Source: Orychophragmus violaceus (taxonomy: Eukaryota; Streptophyta; Magnoliopsida; Brassicales; Brassicaceae). From it: a stretch of 64,000 bases of DNA. Below the pieces are notes generated by a model. That model did no database searches. It was not told the DNA's origin and worked only from the letters and a program-made list of their open reading frames with translations. This document shows, piece after piece, positions 1 to 10,871 of this stretch (the first letter of the stretch is position 1; every line of letters begins with the position of its first letter). Where the stretch lies: the NCBI GenBank assembly GCA_030180135.1, contig CM058237.1, positions 105,973,904 through 106,037,903 on the forward strand, in the 5' to 3' direction. Position numbers and translations under genes: made by a program.

Positions 1-1344
1 CAAAATGATATAAACCATTTTATAGGTCATCGAAGTAAGTGACTTGATCTTGAGTCATCGAAGTCATTTAGCTTGATCATGAGACCCTATATTTGATAGA
101 TGGCTTATATCATCCTGTCCCTAGTCGAAGGTTGTTGAAATTGGAACACCAACAACCGCGTGAGACTAGATTAGTATGTGACTTATGACCAAGTTTCAGG
201 GTGTCATAGATGCACGGCATCAAAGTCAGTACATAGGTGTATGTTGGGGTACATACGACCGGACATGACCCGATAATAAGAACTCTTCAGGATATTTATA
301 TTTGTGTCATAAGAGATTCTCACTACGACTATAGAGTATAGTCCTTAGACCTGAGTTCGCATGCATGTGACTGCACATGAACTGATGCGCTTTGATCATT
401 GTCTAACGCTGTCGTTAAGCGATAGTTATAAGGACCTTGTTTGGGTGTATTATGAAGTGAGTAGTTTGCAGTGATGGAAAAAGACGGGATTTGTCCCTCC
501 AATATAAATGGAGTGAATATCTCTAGGCCAATCGGAGATTTGAATACTGGAAAATGCATGGCCATGCTCAAACGGACTGTCCCGAGTCGTTTGGATTGTC
601 AGTGTCAAATCAGAGTCCGATGAACATGATTAAGCTTTATAAGGATGACACTCATCTTGCCTTATGACTAATCGAGATATTGAGACAAAAGGATTATGAA
701 TACAGAGATTCCAGTACAAGTGGGAGATTGTTGGAATTATGTCCAGTAATCTATGTACTGTCTCTAGAAAGTAAGAGTATGTCAATGATCAGACATAAGT
801 CATATAATACTGGGGGTCATGATGGCTTGCTAGAGTCCGCTCATGATCTATAAGTCTTGGATTTATTGCCTTTATTATATGATCCCATATGGGTCACACG
901 CCTAAGCTAACAGGAAACTATAAAGGAATGGTTCAGCAGAAGTACAGTAAAAGTGCCAGGCATTTACTGTACTTAGAGAGATTAAAGGGCCTGATTAAAT
1001 CTAAGGGATTTAATCAGATTGGTACTTGGGCCCAAAAGCCCAAAAGAACTAGACATAAGTTTTATAAATAAAACTTAACCTAGCTCTCTCTCTCTCAAAC
1101 TCTCTCTGCGCCTCCCTCCTCTCTGGTCTAGCAGCCATCTTCCTGAAGTGTGCGTGTGTGAACCTCTGGAGGAGCTGTCCCTTGACGGTTCTACTGATCT
1201 CTGACAATACCTCATCAATCCGCTGCATAAACAAGGTATTAACTGAGATCTCTTTATGATTCTGCAAGAGAACCTAGATCCAATATGTTTAGTAGAGTTT
1301 AATCAAGAAGAATTGAACCAGGAAAAACACTAAACAATCCTTCA
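1..1344 (+). mobile_element. 3' end of a Ty1/copia element (decayed family), cut by the window edge
   Basis: Only the 3' noncoding internal sequence (1-728) and the 3' LTR (729-1344) are in the window. The internal part reads as the reverse complement of the same region in the copia element at 25803-33352 (compare 26477-27200), so it belongs to that family. It ends in a polypurine tract, AAGTGGGAGAT, directly before the LTR. I see no pol coding sequence here. The small open frames inside (for example 329-571 on the minus strand) recur only because the noncoding region is repeated across the window. The element seems to have landed in a gypsy element, whose integrase remnant starts just downstream. 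Confidence 0.8.
729..1344 (+). repeat. Copia 3' LTR, 616 bp
   Basis: Starts TGTTGGAATT after the polypurine tract and ends AATCCTTCA. The outer part matches the 674-bp LTRs at 25803 and 32679. It is shorter because it lacks the TCGATCGACAC hairpin block those LTRs carry. The five bases after it, GGACG, would be the target duplication; the other copy lies outside the window. Confidence 0.8.
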
Positions 1345-1348
1345 GGAC

Positions 1349-1905
1349 GCCCTTATGCTGGATGCAAGTGGGAGATTCGAGTTTGATTGGACCGGACATT
1401 ATAGAAGAAACCACAGAGCGGATCAAGTTCCTTAAGATCAAAATGAAGGAAGCACAAGACCGTCAGAAGATCTATGCAGACAAGAGGCGAAAGGACATAG
1501 AGTTTGCGATTGGGGACCAGGTATACTTGAAGATGATAACCTTCAAGGGACGGGCTACGGTGTCGAGATGAGGGACCTGAGGTACCTAGGGCCGTTCCGA
1601 ATACTAGAGAGGGTAGGCACAGTCGCTTAAAAGTTAGACCTGCCAATGAGATGGAGGCGTTCCACAATGTCTTCCATGTGTCACAACTTTGAAAGTGCTT
1701 GGCCGACCAAGATATACTTATACCAGAGATACCAAGCGAACTCCAAGTGACTCTGACTATCGAGGCTAGGCCACTACGGATATTGGATAGGTCGGAGAAA
1801 GCAACCAAGAAGAAGGTCATTCAGATGGTCAAAGTGGAATAGTTGTGCAATGGAGTAAAAGTGATCATTTGGGAAACCGAGAGCAAAATGCGGGCTGATC
1901 ACCCC
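1349..1905 (+). pseudogene. Ty3/gypsy integrase C-terminal remnant
   Basis: The open piece 1362-1571 reads as the typical gypsy Pol tail after the integrase core: a GPDIIEETTERI-like helix, a DRQKIYADKRRKD segment and the FAIGDQVYLK motif. After a stop at about 1569 the alignment can be followed in shifted frames through an FHNVFHVSQL-like block and an IWETESKMRADHP-like end. Several stops and frameshifts make it non-functional. The upstream pol is missing because the copia element ends immediately before it. Function is inferred from family motifs; the exact lineage is not resolved. Confidence 0.75.
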
Positions 1906-2689
1906 CGACCCACGCTAGGGTCGGCGGCACGGACAATGGGACAAGAATGCGAACAAACGGTCGAAGGAGATCATATATAGCGTTCCATGGTCAAATTGGA
2001 TCTGAGTTTAGTGTGAGTATGAACTCGGCCAGGTTACAAGGAGCTGGAAAAGGAGTTTCCAGCTGAGGTAAGCTGAATGGTCGAGCTGGGTCAGCTACCG
2101 GCCAGCTCAACCTACCTGACTAGAGTGTGGGAAGCTCGGGTCAGCTGGTCAGCTAGTGACACTAGCTGGCCAGAGCGGTTGAGCGCGAATGGACACCATG
2201 AGCAAGAGGTGTCCCTTCGGCCAAAAACACACCCATTCGCTTATGGGAGGTTTTAGAGAGAGAGAGAGGGTATAAAACCCCTTATTCCACACACGCAAGG
2301 GGACATTCGAACATCAGGGGAATTTCCAAAATTATTTCACACACAAACCGAGAGAGATCTAAGGAGAAGAAAAGGAGGAGAGAAGGCCGGATCCGAGAAG
2401 AAGGATCGCCGGCGAGGAAGAAGGACGATGTACGGCTTACGGACGTGACCGGGAGGAAGAAGCAAGGATCATCATGGATCCAAGTGCATCACTTGGTCAG
2501 ACTAAGACAACCGGCATTCCAAAGGTATGTGACCGGTCTCGACTTGAACCCTGACAGCGGCTATGCCGCAAAGTCGCTGGTTAGAGTGGGTGATCGACTG
2601 AATCTCTCTCTCCCTCTCTATATGAATACTAGAACCAGATACTTAGGTAAAAGATGTTTAAGGATCTCGGCTTGATCCCACAAGCCCGT

Positions 2690-3050
2690 ACATCTAACCG
2701 CGAGAGGAAAGATGGGCAGAACAGTACGGCAGCACATACGCGGTCGGACCTTGGGATGACCGGACGAACGCGTGAGCGATACACGGTCATACCTCTGGTA
2801 ACCCGAAGGCTTTACTAGGGACGATGGGTCGACCACACGGTTTTGGTGAACCCTCGGGTGGGCTGGACAGACAGACGGACGAGCGTACGACCGAGGGACG
2901 ATCGCGGATCGATCGCGGGATGATCGACGGTCGATCGCACACGTTCGTACGGGCGCGAGCAAAGACACTCATTCGCGGAACGTGACCAGTCTACGGACGT
3001 GACCGTTCGCGTATGGACGATTCTGCTCGGGACCATGACCAATTTAGGGA
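2690..3050. repeat. GC-rich degenerate short repeats inside gypsy LTR
   Basis: Variants of a GGGACGATCGCGG / CGATCGCGG-type motif recur every 15-25 bases, with CGATCG, CGCGGAACG and GGACGTGACC cores. A related stretch is at 4680-4960, and its counterpart in the other LTR copy is at 36300-37130. No reading frame in it looks real. Confidence 0.5.
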
Positions 3051-4679
3051 ACTTAGAACGGATAGGAATATGTTAGACTAAGTATCGAACTCATATAACC
3101 GGGAGTTAGGTTGCCGACTTTGTTAGTCTAATTGTTTAGGGCGTTAAACGTTTAATGTTTATTTGATGGCAGGACTTGAGGTTCATCGTAAGTATGATCC
3201 AATGTAGACGTAGAACACGGGACTTAACAGACGTGTGGTGACTAGATTGATAGATAGAAATTGTACTATGTATTGACTCTAGTATTGACTCTAGTGATCG
3301 ATTACTATTTTGTAACATTACCTTGTTTGATATTATAAAGATGATCGTTTTTGCCTTAAGATATGAGAACATGAATGATAGATTTAGGCAAACGGATTCA
3401 ATTGAACTAATCAGGGTCATTAGACTAAGTAGACCGTTCAGATCCGAGGAAGGACGGATGGGGAACCTCCATCGGTTGAAAAGCCGAGTTAGGGTGTTTC
3501 AGATTCTTCATCATCACCATACACCCAAAGAAACCTAGAAAATGGCTAAGTCGATCTATGAGTCTTCAAGGCAGAGAACAACGATTCATGGCCGGATTCA
3601 CAAGGGAATGAGCCGGCCATGCAAAGAGAGTTTGGGGACAGTTTTTTGTAGGGAAAACCTTGATCTCTTCACGCCATACACAAGGCACAAACACCTGGAA
3701 AATCTGAGAACAATCAAGGGAAATCGACATGCTTCAAGAGGGGAAAACATGAGGCTTTGACCGGCCATATACCAAGGGAGATGGCCGGTAGTGGATAAGG
3801 AGTTGGCTGCAGTTTAAACCCTAAGACTAAGGTCGTGGGAAAGAAATAAAAACCCAGCAACATCCAAGGAGAAACCATGAAGCTTGGGAAGGAGAGGAAA
3901 AGAGTGTGGGTCGGATCTTCAAGAGAAGATGCCGGCGGTTTAAGAAGAATATTCCGGGCAGTTCGTTGGGGCTTTGAAGTACACGATCAGAGGAAACAAT
4001 TTCCAAAAACACTTGATCAAATCCGTGAAACTTGTAGAGGAGGAAAAAAATATGGCTTCGGCCGACAACTTGGGAAGTGACTTGTCTTGAGAGGAAGGCT
4101 TGATGGACTGGACAACATGGATAGTAAAGGAAATCATAAAGAGATAAGGGGTCACTGATTGGACAAGAGAGGAGATCGGGCAAGGATGTTCGATACATTG
4201 ACGAAATGTGCGGTTTAACAAAAGGAATAAGGCGGATTGATCATTGTGGGTTGAGCGAGTGGAGGATGGGATCATGTGATCCGATTGCGGGAGAGCTCTG
4301 TGGTCTGTCATTGGAGCATGATCAGACTGGGCGGTTATAAATGGATAATCGGATAAAAGTTATAAGGGCGATCAGAACGGTTGATGATCTGCATTGGTTC
4401 AAAGGATCGATCCCAAATGATGATTGGCAAGCATGTGAATGGCCGGATTGCTCTAAGGGGAAAAGTAGAAGGATTAGTCGTGGAGTGGTTGGTGGCTCTA
4501 TTGAGTAAGCAACATGCGGTTCAAGGACATGTCAATAGAATTGTCCTTAGGTTGAATGGCTATAGTCCTTGGTTGAATCCGTGATCGGCCAAAGGCCAAG
4601 ATCATGGCCGAGTATCTTAAGACGGGTCATTTAGGGACGATATCCCTGGTCGATGGAACACGTCCGAGGGCTGGCCTAT

Positions 4680-4960
4680 GTGCGTAACGGATGGTGCATC
4701 CATATAGAATCATGATCGGACAGGCTTAAGGATACATACGGATGATCGCATCGTCTGTGGGACGATATCACCGATCGCGGGACGATCGTGGGTCGACCAC
4801 GAGACAATCGCAGGACAAACGTGGGAAAAACGTAGGACGGCCACACTCGATCGTGAGACGAACGTATCCATTCTCGGATGATCGCACATGTCCGTAAAGA
4901 CGTGATCAAGTGGCACCCGTTCGTGGAACACGGCCTTACCACAGTCGTGTCCGTTCACGT
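4680..4960. repeat. Second GC-rich degenerate repeat block
   Basis: Repeats of GGACGATCG, GGGTCGACCACGAGACAATCG and similar variants, related to 2690-3050 and 36300-37130. It is noncoding and lies inside the long gypsy LTR region. Confidence 0.45.
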
Positions 4961-5648
4961 GTGAGTAACCATAAAGGGACTTAGGCCGATTCAGGGAATT
5001 AGAATAATGCAGGAAACAAACACGGTTCAGGCAAGTTGACGAGCGATAACAGGAACAAGGAATGAGCAAGAGCATATGGTGGACAAATGGAAGGAACTTA
5101 AAGATCTCACTTGTGCTTGGTCATGTGGGGATGGTTGGTTGATTGAATAAGTACAAGGGGATCTTTCCTGAGGGTTTTGGACGAACCAATGAGTTTAGAC
5201 GGTTAAAGGAAGCACAAATACAAAGGAAACGGGACGTGATCGGGCTTCATACCGGCTTCACCTAAAAGGCTAAGGTACATGTTTAAATAGCCAAATAGTA
5301 TTCTAAGAAAAGGTTTAGAAGGGAATAGGTAAACGAAACAATCTAATTTAAATACTTAAGTGATTATAATGGATAGATATGATTGGAACATCGGAACGAG
5401 TTTTAAGGAAAGGAATTAAGAGCTCTTGAGGTTCACGGATGGATCATTCTTTAGAAAAACGGAATAAAAGTTAGATAAGGATTTCCGCTGCGTATTGTTA
5501 ATTATGAAGAGTTTAAGACTAGAAGTCAAAAGGAAAATCCGAAGAATACTTGTCCTAAAGGAAAAATTTAAAATAGGATGGATTCCAGGAACGGGTAAGA
5601 TATTAGATAACCTACAAAGCCCTATGACCGGGATAGAAGGTTTCAAAA

Positions 5649-5740
5649 ACCACTGTGAAGCCCAAAATACAACTCGACAAAAAATGAAAAGAGAAAAGAG
5701 AAAACCGAGAAAGAAGGGAGGAGGCCGGTGCTGCCTAAGC
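5649..5740 (+). other. Purine-rich strip between LTR region and chromovirus
   Basis: A-, G-rich sequence (AAAAGAGAAAAGAGAAAACC, then GAAAGAAGGGAGGAGG) follows the apparent end of the long gypsy LTR. The equivalent position beside the other LTR copy (before 35349, read on the minus strand) is also GA-rich. I see no gene. Confidence 0.4.
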
Positions 5741-5744
5741 TAAC

Positions 5745-6214
5745 TGTCACGGCCCAACTTTTGACCCAACTTGCCCATGAAGTTTACTTGATGATAACGG
5801 GCTGGGCCGTGTCCAAGAGAGAAGATCCAAGATACTACAAGCCCAAGACTTTGAGCCCAACTTCTAGAAGCTTGGAGAGTATCTTAGATTATTGTAGATA
5901 TTTGTAGAAAAGTGTGGAAGAGTGTGGAAGAACCTAGAGGATTAATCTTAGCCCTTAGATTAGATTAATCTCCACCGTTGGATCTTTGTGGAAACTTGCA
6001 TATAAGGAGGTGTGAGCCTCACTTGTAAATCATCCAAGCATTAAGCAATCAATACAAGTTCTTCTAAACACTCTCTCTCTCTCTCTACAAATTTCGTGGC
6101 TTTCTCTCTCTAAGGACCAAAGTCGTATTTCGGAGCAAGGCTGACTTAGCTACTGCAAGGGGAAGAAAGGATCTAAGGCCGCACTGACCGATTGTGAAAA
6201 ATCAATCCGTGACA
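5745..6214 (+). repeat. Chromovirus 5' LTR, 470 bp
   Basis: TGTCACGG...CCGTGACA. It contains an HSE-like CTTCTAGAAGCTTGG at 5871-5885, tandem AGTGTGGAAG units near 5910, a TATA-like ATATAAGG at about 6000 and a CT microsatellite at about 6073-6086. The matching 3' copy is 10872-12086. Confidence 0.92.
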
Positions 6215-6215
6215 G

Positions 6216-6228
6216 TTTGTATCAGAGC
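6216..6228 (+). other. Chromovirus primer-binding site (degenerate)
   Basis: TTTGTATCAGAGC immediately after the 5' LTR. Plant elements primed by initiator Met-tRNA carry TGGTATCAGAGC here; this copy has one base changed in the TGG. Confidence 0.75.
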
Positions 6229-6259
6229 GAAGTTTCGACCGAGGTAACAAGGAAGAACG

Positions 6260-7567
6260 ATGGCAGGATCGAATGAAAGTTCCAACCCTGAAACTAACAT
6301 CACTGCCGAGGAACGAGGAAGGGATGCCGTGACAACCCAAGGGAAGAAGGGCAGTCGAAGTGATAAGAGCGTTACTCGGGAGATGTTTAGCATGGGGCTG
6401 GAACAAGTGGGGGAAAGGATGGATAGGCTGGAACATAACTCAGAGGCGTTGGAAGAGCTAATAATGTCGGAGTTGGAGGACATCAAGAAGAATGCCGCTG
6501 ACACCGACTCTCGGTTCATTCAGCTGGAGGAGTTGGTCCGGTCTTTCCGGGATGAGGTGATACCAGGCTTGCGTAATGAGATCATGGCAAGGCTGGAAGG
6601 AGTGGAAGCGAATATCACGTTGTGCAGGAGGGCTGCAGCCAACGTTGGCCAAGGTGGTCTGGTTGGAGTTGGCAAGGCTGATGTCCCGAAACCGTCGAAG
6701 TTCAATGGGGCTCGAGATGCTAAGGAAGTTGACAACTTCTTGTGGAAGTTGAAGCATTACTTCGACAGCGTCAACCTGATGGATGAAAGGGTTAAGGTCA
6801 AGGTGGCCACAGCGTACTTGACCGATACGGCGATGTTATGGTGGCGAAGGAAGCTTGCCGACATCGAGAGGGGCGCTGCCCAAGTGCAAACGTGGGAAGA
6901 GTTCAAGAGAGAACTCAAGCGACAGTTCTACCCGGAGAATATCGTGTATGAAGCCCGGAGGAAGTTGAGGGAACTTCGTCAGAAAGGTACGGTCCGCGAC
7001 TATGTTAAGGAATTCACCAACATTATGCTGCAGATTCCTAGCATGTCCAACGAGGATCTTGTCTTCCATTTCACCGATGGATTACAAAACTAGGCGAAAC
7101 AAGAGCTGCAACGAAGGGGAGTTCAGACTCTTGACGAGGCGGTTGCGGTGGTCGAGTCACTGATCGACTTTCGCTCCCAAAGCTCGTCCGACTCACACAA
7201 GAGGAAGGATAAAGAAAAGGTCGTGGCTAAAAGTGGGGGAGAAAGGCGTGATTATCGCCCTCGATCAAGCGGGAATGATAAGATCCTAAGGCGGGATGAC
7301 TACGAGGCAAAGAAGAAGTCGTTCGTGCCGAAAGGTGGATGTTTTGTGTGCAAGGGACCAAACACTATGAAGGACTGTCCGAAGATGGGATCACTTTCTG
7401 CGATGGTTGAGCAGCGTGATGCCGAGACTCAAGGGGAGGAATCGGCAAAGATGGGTCATTACAACTCCTTAATGCCCTTAGAGCCAGCCCGGTTGCCAGG
7501 ACGGTCAACAAAGGGCTTATGTACGTCGATGTCCGGATCAACGGGAAGATGGCTCGAGTTATGGTAG
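6260..7567 (+). pseudogene. Chromovirus gag
   Basis: Opens with ATG at 6260 and reads 277 residues. It has a coiled-coil-like N-terminal half (heptad-like MDRLEHNSEALEEL region) and the retrotransposon gag core: a WKLKHYFDSV segment, TAMLWWRRK and WEEFKRELKRQFYPEN. A TAG at 7091-7093 replaces what is probably a Trp codon. The same frame then continues to 7567 through a basic stretch and a zinc knuckle at about 7340-7384, CFVCKGPNTMKDCP. The knuckle's usual His is Asn here, so it would not bind zinc normally. A frameshift at about 7450-7465 separates it from the protease frame. Role by family: capsid-like particle and RNA packaging. Confidence 0.88.
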
Positions 7568-7965
7568 ATACGGGAGCCACACATAACTTCATGGCTGATG
7601 ATGAAGCCAAGAGACTTGGGATTCGATGGGATAAACGGAAGGGCTGGAAAAAGACGGTGAACACCAAAGCCCAACCGGTTCAAGGGATGGTCGAGGAATG
7701 GAGATGAAGCTGGGCGAATGGGTTGGTCCGGTGAACTTCTCGGTTGTTCCGATGGACGATTTCAAGGTGGTGATCGGCTTGGACTTCATGAGACAAGTCC
7801 TAGCCATACCGATGCCTGCTCTAAGCTCGGTATGCATCCTTGAGAAGGGATCACATTGCATGGTTCCGGTTTTGGAAAAGAAAGGCGAGACGCCTAAGCA
7901 GTTGTCCGCGATGCAGCTTACCAAGGGCGTTAAGAAGGGTGAACAAACGTTCTTGGCTGTGATCG
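7466..7965 (+). pseudogene. Chromovirus aspartic protease
   Basis: The frame of 7519-7707 carries the catalytic motif VMVDTGATHNFM and the strand before it (GLMYVDVRINGKMARV). The protease C-terminal part, with VVIGLDFM and the linker to RT, continues in a different frame at 7698-7982. A frameshift at about 7690 and another at about 7970 cancel each other, because the RT frame is the same as that of the DTGA block. The active-site Asp is intact but the protein is broken. Confidence 0.85.
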
Positions 7966-9426
7966 ATGAAGGTGGAAGATGAAGTCGGAAAGAGTGAACC
8001 GCTACCACCAGTTATTGAAGCTGTCCTTGAAGAGAACAAGGACGTGATGCCCGCTAAGTTACCCGATAAGCTACCACCAAGGAGGGGAGTAGATCATCGG
8101 ATCGAATTGGTGGTAGGAGCAAAGCCACCGGCAATGGCTCCTTACCGGATGGCTCCCTGTGAGCTTGAAGAGCTCAAGAAGCAGTTGGACGAGTTGTTGG
8201 CTACGGGGAAGCTCATACTGTCGAAAGCTCCCTACGGTACCCCGGTCTTGTTCCAAAAGAAACATGATGGATCGTTGCGGATGTGTGTGGACTACCGGGT
8301 GCTGAACAAGGTAACCATCAAGAATCGTTACCCGATTCCTTTGATCGCTGATCTGTTCGATAGGTTGGGAGAGGCGAAGATCTATACCAAGATGGACTTG
8401 CAGAAGGGGTATTATCAAGTCCGGATTGCCGAAGGAGATGCGCCGAAAACCGTGTGCATCACTCGGTATGGGTCGTTTGAGTGGCTGGTTATGCCCTTTG
8501 GCCTCACAAACACCCCAGCCACGTTTTGCACACTGATAAATCAGATCTTGCAGCCTTTCCTTGACCGATTCGTGGTGTGTTACCTGGACGACATCGTGAT
8601 CTATAGCAACACGATGGAGGAGCACGTCGAGTATTTGCTGATAGTCTTCCGGGTTCTCCGGGAGAACGAGTTGTTCGTGAAGAAGTAGAAGTGCACGTTT
8701 CCCACCGAGGAAGTCCAGTTCTTGGGGCACGTCATTGGGCATGGACGGCTTAAGATGGATGAGCCAAATGTGAAAGCGATTACCGAGTGGGAAGCTCCGA
8801 TGAAGGTGACGGAGTTGAGATATTTCCTTGGGCTTGTAAACTATTATCGTCGGTTCATTGAAGGATACTCGAAGAGGGCTGCTCCCTTGACCGACTTGTT
8901 GAAGAAGACGAAGAGTTGGGAGTGGTCGGAGGAATGTCATAAGGCCTTTGAGGAGTTAAAGGCTGCGGTAAGTCAAGAACCTGTCCTTGCCTTGCCGGAT
9001 TTCAAGCTGCCGTTCGAGTTACATACAGACGCTTCAGACTTTGCGATTGGCGGAGTGCTGATGCAAGAAGGTCATCCCATTGCCTTCGAAAGTCGGAAGT
9101 TGAACGAGAAGGAGAGGCCGTATACGGTGCAGGAGAAGGAAATGACGGCGGTGGTCCATTGCCTTAGAGTTTGGAGGCATTACTTGCTGGGATCGCAAAT
9201 TGTGATCAAGACGGACAATGTGGCCACGAATTACTTCCAAACTCAGAAGAAGCTGTCGCCTAAGCAGGCTCGTTGGCAAGACTTCTTGGCGGAGTTGGAC
9301 TACACGATGGAATACAAACCCGGGAAGGCTAACGTGGTGGCTGATGCGCTGAGTCGGAAAGCGGAATTGGCGGCAATGAGCATGGCTGAAGGAAGTATCT
9401 TGGGGCGGATTAGAGAAGGGCTGTAA
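7966..9426 (+). pseudogene. Chromovirus reverse transcriptase and RNase H
   Basis: RT fingers and palm are clear: PYGTPVLFQKKHDGSLRMCV, TKMDLQKGYYQVRI, the MPFGLTNTPATF block and the catalytic YLDD at 8581-8592. A TAG at 8686-8688 interrupts the FVKK-KCTF segment, where Glu is usual. RNase H follows in frame from 8722, with LHTDASDFAIGGVL, an EKEMTAVVHCL segment and KTDNVATNYF, ending at NVVADALSRKAEL. A TAA at 9424-9426 (probably CAA to TAA) ends the frame before integrase. The catalytic residues I can see are kept, so only point stops block this part. Confidence 0.92.
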
Positions 9427-9435
9427 CGTGATCCA

Positions 9436-10860
9436 ATGGCCCAAGAGTTGATGAAATTGGCTGGAGAAGGCAAAACCCATCAAATTTGGGTTGAGAACGG
9501 GCTACTTTACGCTAAGGGACGTCGGCTATATGTTCCAAAGTGGGAGAGCCTCCGTCGGGATGTCATTCGGGAGTGTCATTACACTCGATGGGCAGGACAT
9601 CCGGGGCAAAAACGGACGTTGGCGTTAGTGGAAGCAGCCTACTTTTGGCCACGGATGCGGGATACCGTGGAGTTGTATGTGAAGATTTGTCTCGTCTGCC
9701 AACAAGACAAGACGGAGAACAAGCAATCGACAGTCTTGCTGGAGCCTTTGTCTATTCTAGAGAGACCATGGGAGTCTTTCTCATTGGATTTCATTAGCGC
9801 CTTGCCTAAGTCAGAAGGGTTTGGATCCATCATTGTGATTGGGGATCGTTTCTCTAAGTATGGAACGTTTGTGGCGTGTGATCGGGATTGCACAGCCGAA
9901 GGTGCCGCAAGGGCATTTTTCAAAAACGTGGTGAAGTATTGGGGGTTTCCCAGGAACATCGTGAGCGATAGGGATCCCCACTTTACCGGGAAGCTGTGGA
10001 CAGAGTTGTTCAAGTTGCTTGGGACGGACTTGAACTTCTCAACAAGCTTTCACCCTCAATCGGATGGACAAACGGAAAGGGTTAATGCCTTGTTGGAGTG
10101 TTACCTTCGACACTTCGTGAGCACAAATCAGAGGGATTGGGCTAAGTTTCTGGACATTTCCCAATTCTTATACAACTTGCAACGAAGTGAGTCGACTGGC
10201 CGGAGTCCATTCGAGCTAGCAACAGGGAAACAACCTTTGACCCCGCATACATTGGCAAACCCCGGTTCGGAAGGGAAGAGTCCGGGAGCGATGAATATGG
10301 CAAAAGCATGGGAGGAGCATGCCGATCTGTCCTCAGTTTGCTTGGAAAAGTCTCGGAAGCGAATGAAGAAATGGGCGGATGAGAAGAGACGCTTTTCTGA
10401 GTACTCGGTGGGAGACTTGGTCTTTGTGAAGCTTCTGCCTCAACAATTCAATGCATTTCGGAGCTTTCACAAGGGTTTAGTCCGGAGATACGAAGGACCC
10501 TTCGAAGTGATCGCGAAGGTTGGGAAGGTGTCCTACCGGCTTGACTTGCCGGATACGCTGAAGATCCACCCGGTGTTCCACGTGAGTATGCTGAAACCAT
10601 ATCACCGGGATGAAGAGGATCAAAGCCGGGGAGAATCAAACCGAGCACCACCCGTCGTGACGAAGTCCTATGATAAGGAGACCGGGGAAGTGCTCGGGAA
10701 GAAGGAAGTCAGGAAGCGAGGCGTTCCGCGTCAAACTCACTTCTTGATTAAGTGGAAGGGATTGCCGGAGTCAGAAGCTACTTGGGAACCTGAAGAGGAC
10801 TTGTGGCAGTTCCGCGAGAAGCTAAAGGAGTACACGGCGACGAGGACGTCTCCGCAATAA
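9436..10860 (+). CDS. Chromovirus integrase with C-terminal chromodomain (open 474-aa segment)
   Basis: Same frame as RT/RNase H, after the stop at 9424. An HHCC zinc-binding module comes first (HYTRWAGHPG ... CLVCQQDK, about 9575-9705). The DDE core follows: SLDFISALPKS with the first Asp, SDRDPHFTG with the second, and HPQSDGQTERVNALLE with the Glu. The tail holds SVGDLVFVKL and IHPVFHVSMLKPY. The last about 50 residues (10687-10842) form a chromodomain with FLIKWKGLPESEATWEPEE; in chromoviruses this domain steers integration to marked chromatin. The segment is open, but lies downstream of several lesions, so it would not be made from a normal Gag-Pol. Confidence 0.92.
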   Translation: MAQELMKLAGEGKTHQIWVENGLLYAKGRRLYVPKWESLRRDVIRECHYTRWAGHPGQKRTLALVEAAYFWPRMRDTVELYVKICLVCQQDKTENKQSTVLLEPLSILERPWESFSLDFISALPKSEGFGSIIVIGDRFSKYGTFVACDRDCTAEGAARAFFKNVVKYWGFPRNIVSDRDPHFTGKLWTELFKLLGTDLNFSTSFHPQSDGQTERVNALLECYLRHFVSTNQRDWAKFLDISQFLYNLQRSESTGRSPFELATGKQPLTPHTLANPGSEGKSPGAMNMAKAWEEHADLSSVCLEKSRKRMKKWADEKRRFSEYSVGDLVFVKLLPQQFNAFRSFHKGLVRRYEGPFEVIAKVGKVSYRLDLPDTLKIHPVFHVSMLKPYHRDEEDQSRGESNRAPPVVTKSYDKETGEVLGKKEVRKRGVPRQTHFLIKWKGLPESEATWEPEEDLWQFREKLKEYTATRTSPQ

Positions 10861-10871
10861 GTGGGGGAGGA
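10859..10871 (+). other. Chromovirus polypurine tract
   Basis: AAGTGGGGGAGGA directly precedes the 3' LTR start TGTCACGG. It is the plus-strand primer site by position and composition, and overlaps the last bases of the integrase stop codon. Confidence 0.85.

Larger units (their letters stand above)
1906..5648 (+). repeat. Long gypsy LTR-derived region (same family as 35349-38123)
   Basis: No gene is supported. Many blocks match the reverse complement of 35349-38123, in order. These include the purine-rich block with GATCGGCCAAAGGCCA at about 4583, the TCATGTGGGGATGGTTGGTT block at about 5123 (35840-35870 on the other copy), and the TAGAAGTCAA...ATACTTGTCCTAAA stretch at about 5520 (35460-35510). 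A TATA-like GTATAAAACC lies near 2270, and AGCT-rich sequence at 2040-2170 corresponds to 37820-37990. The left edge is uncertain. At 3.7 kb it is longer than the 2.8-kb copy, so part may be a second, nested LTR (3540-3870 looks like another transcription-start region). Confidence 0.6.

Noticed and set aside
889..1071. 60-residue frame in the first copia LTR
   Set aside because: Within the LTR, no recognised domain, not kept in other LTR copies.
3323..4311. Frames of 67-123 residues in 3.3-4.3 kb
   Set aside because: No family resemblance; the region aligns with gypsy LTR sequence.
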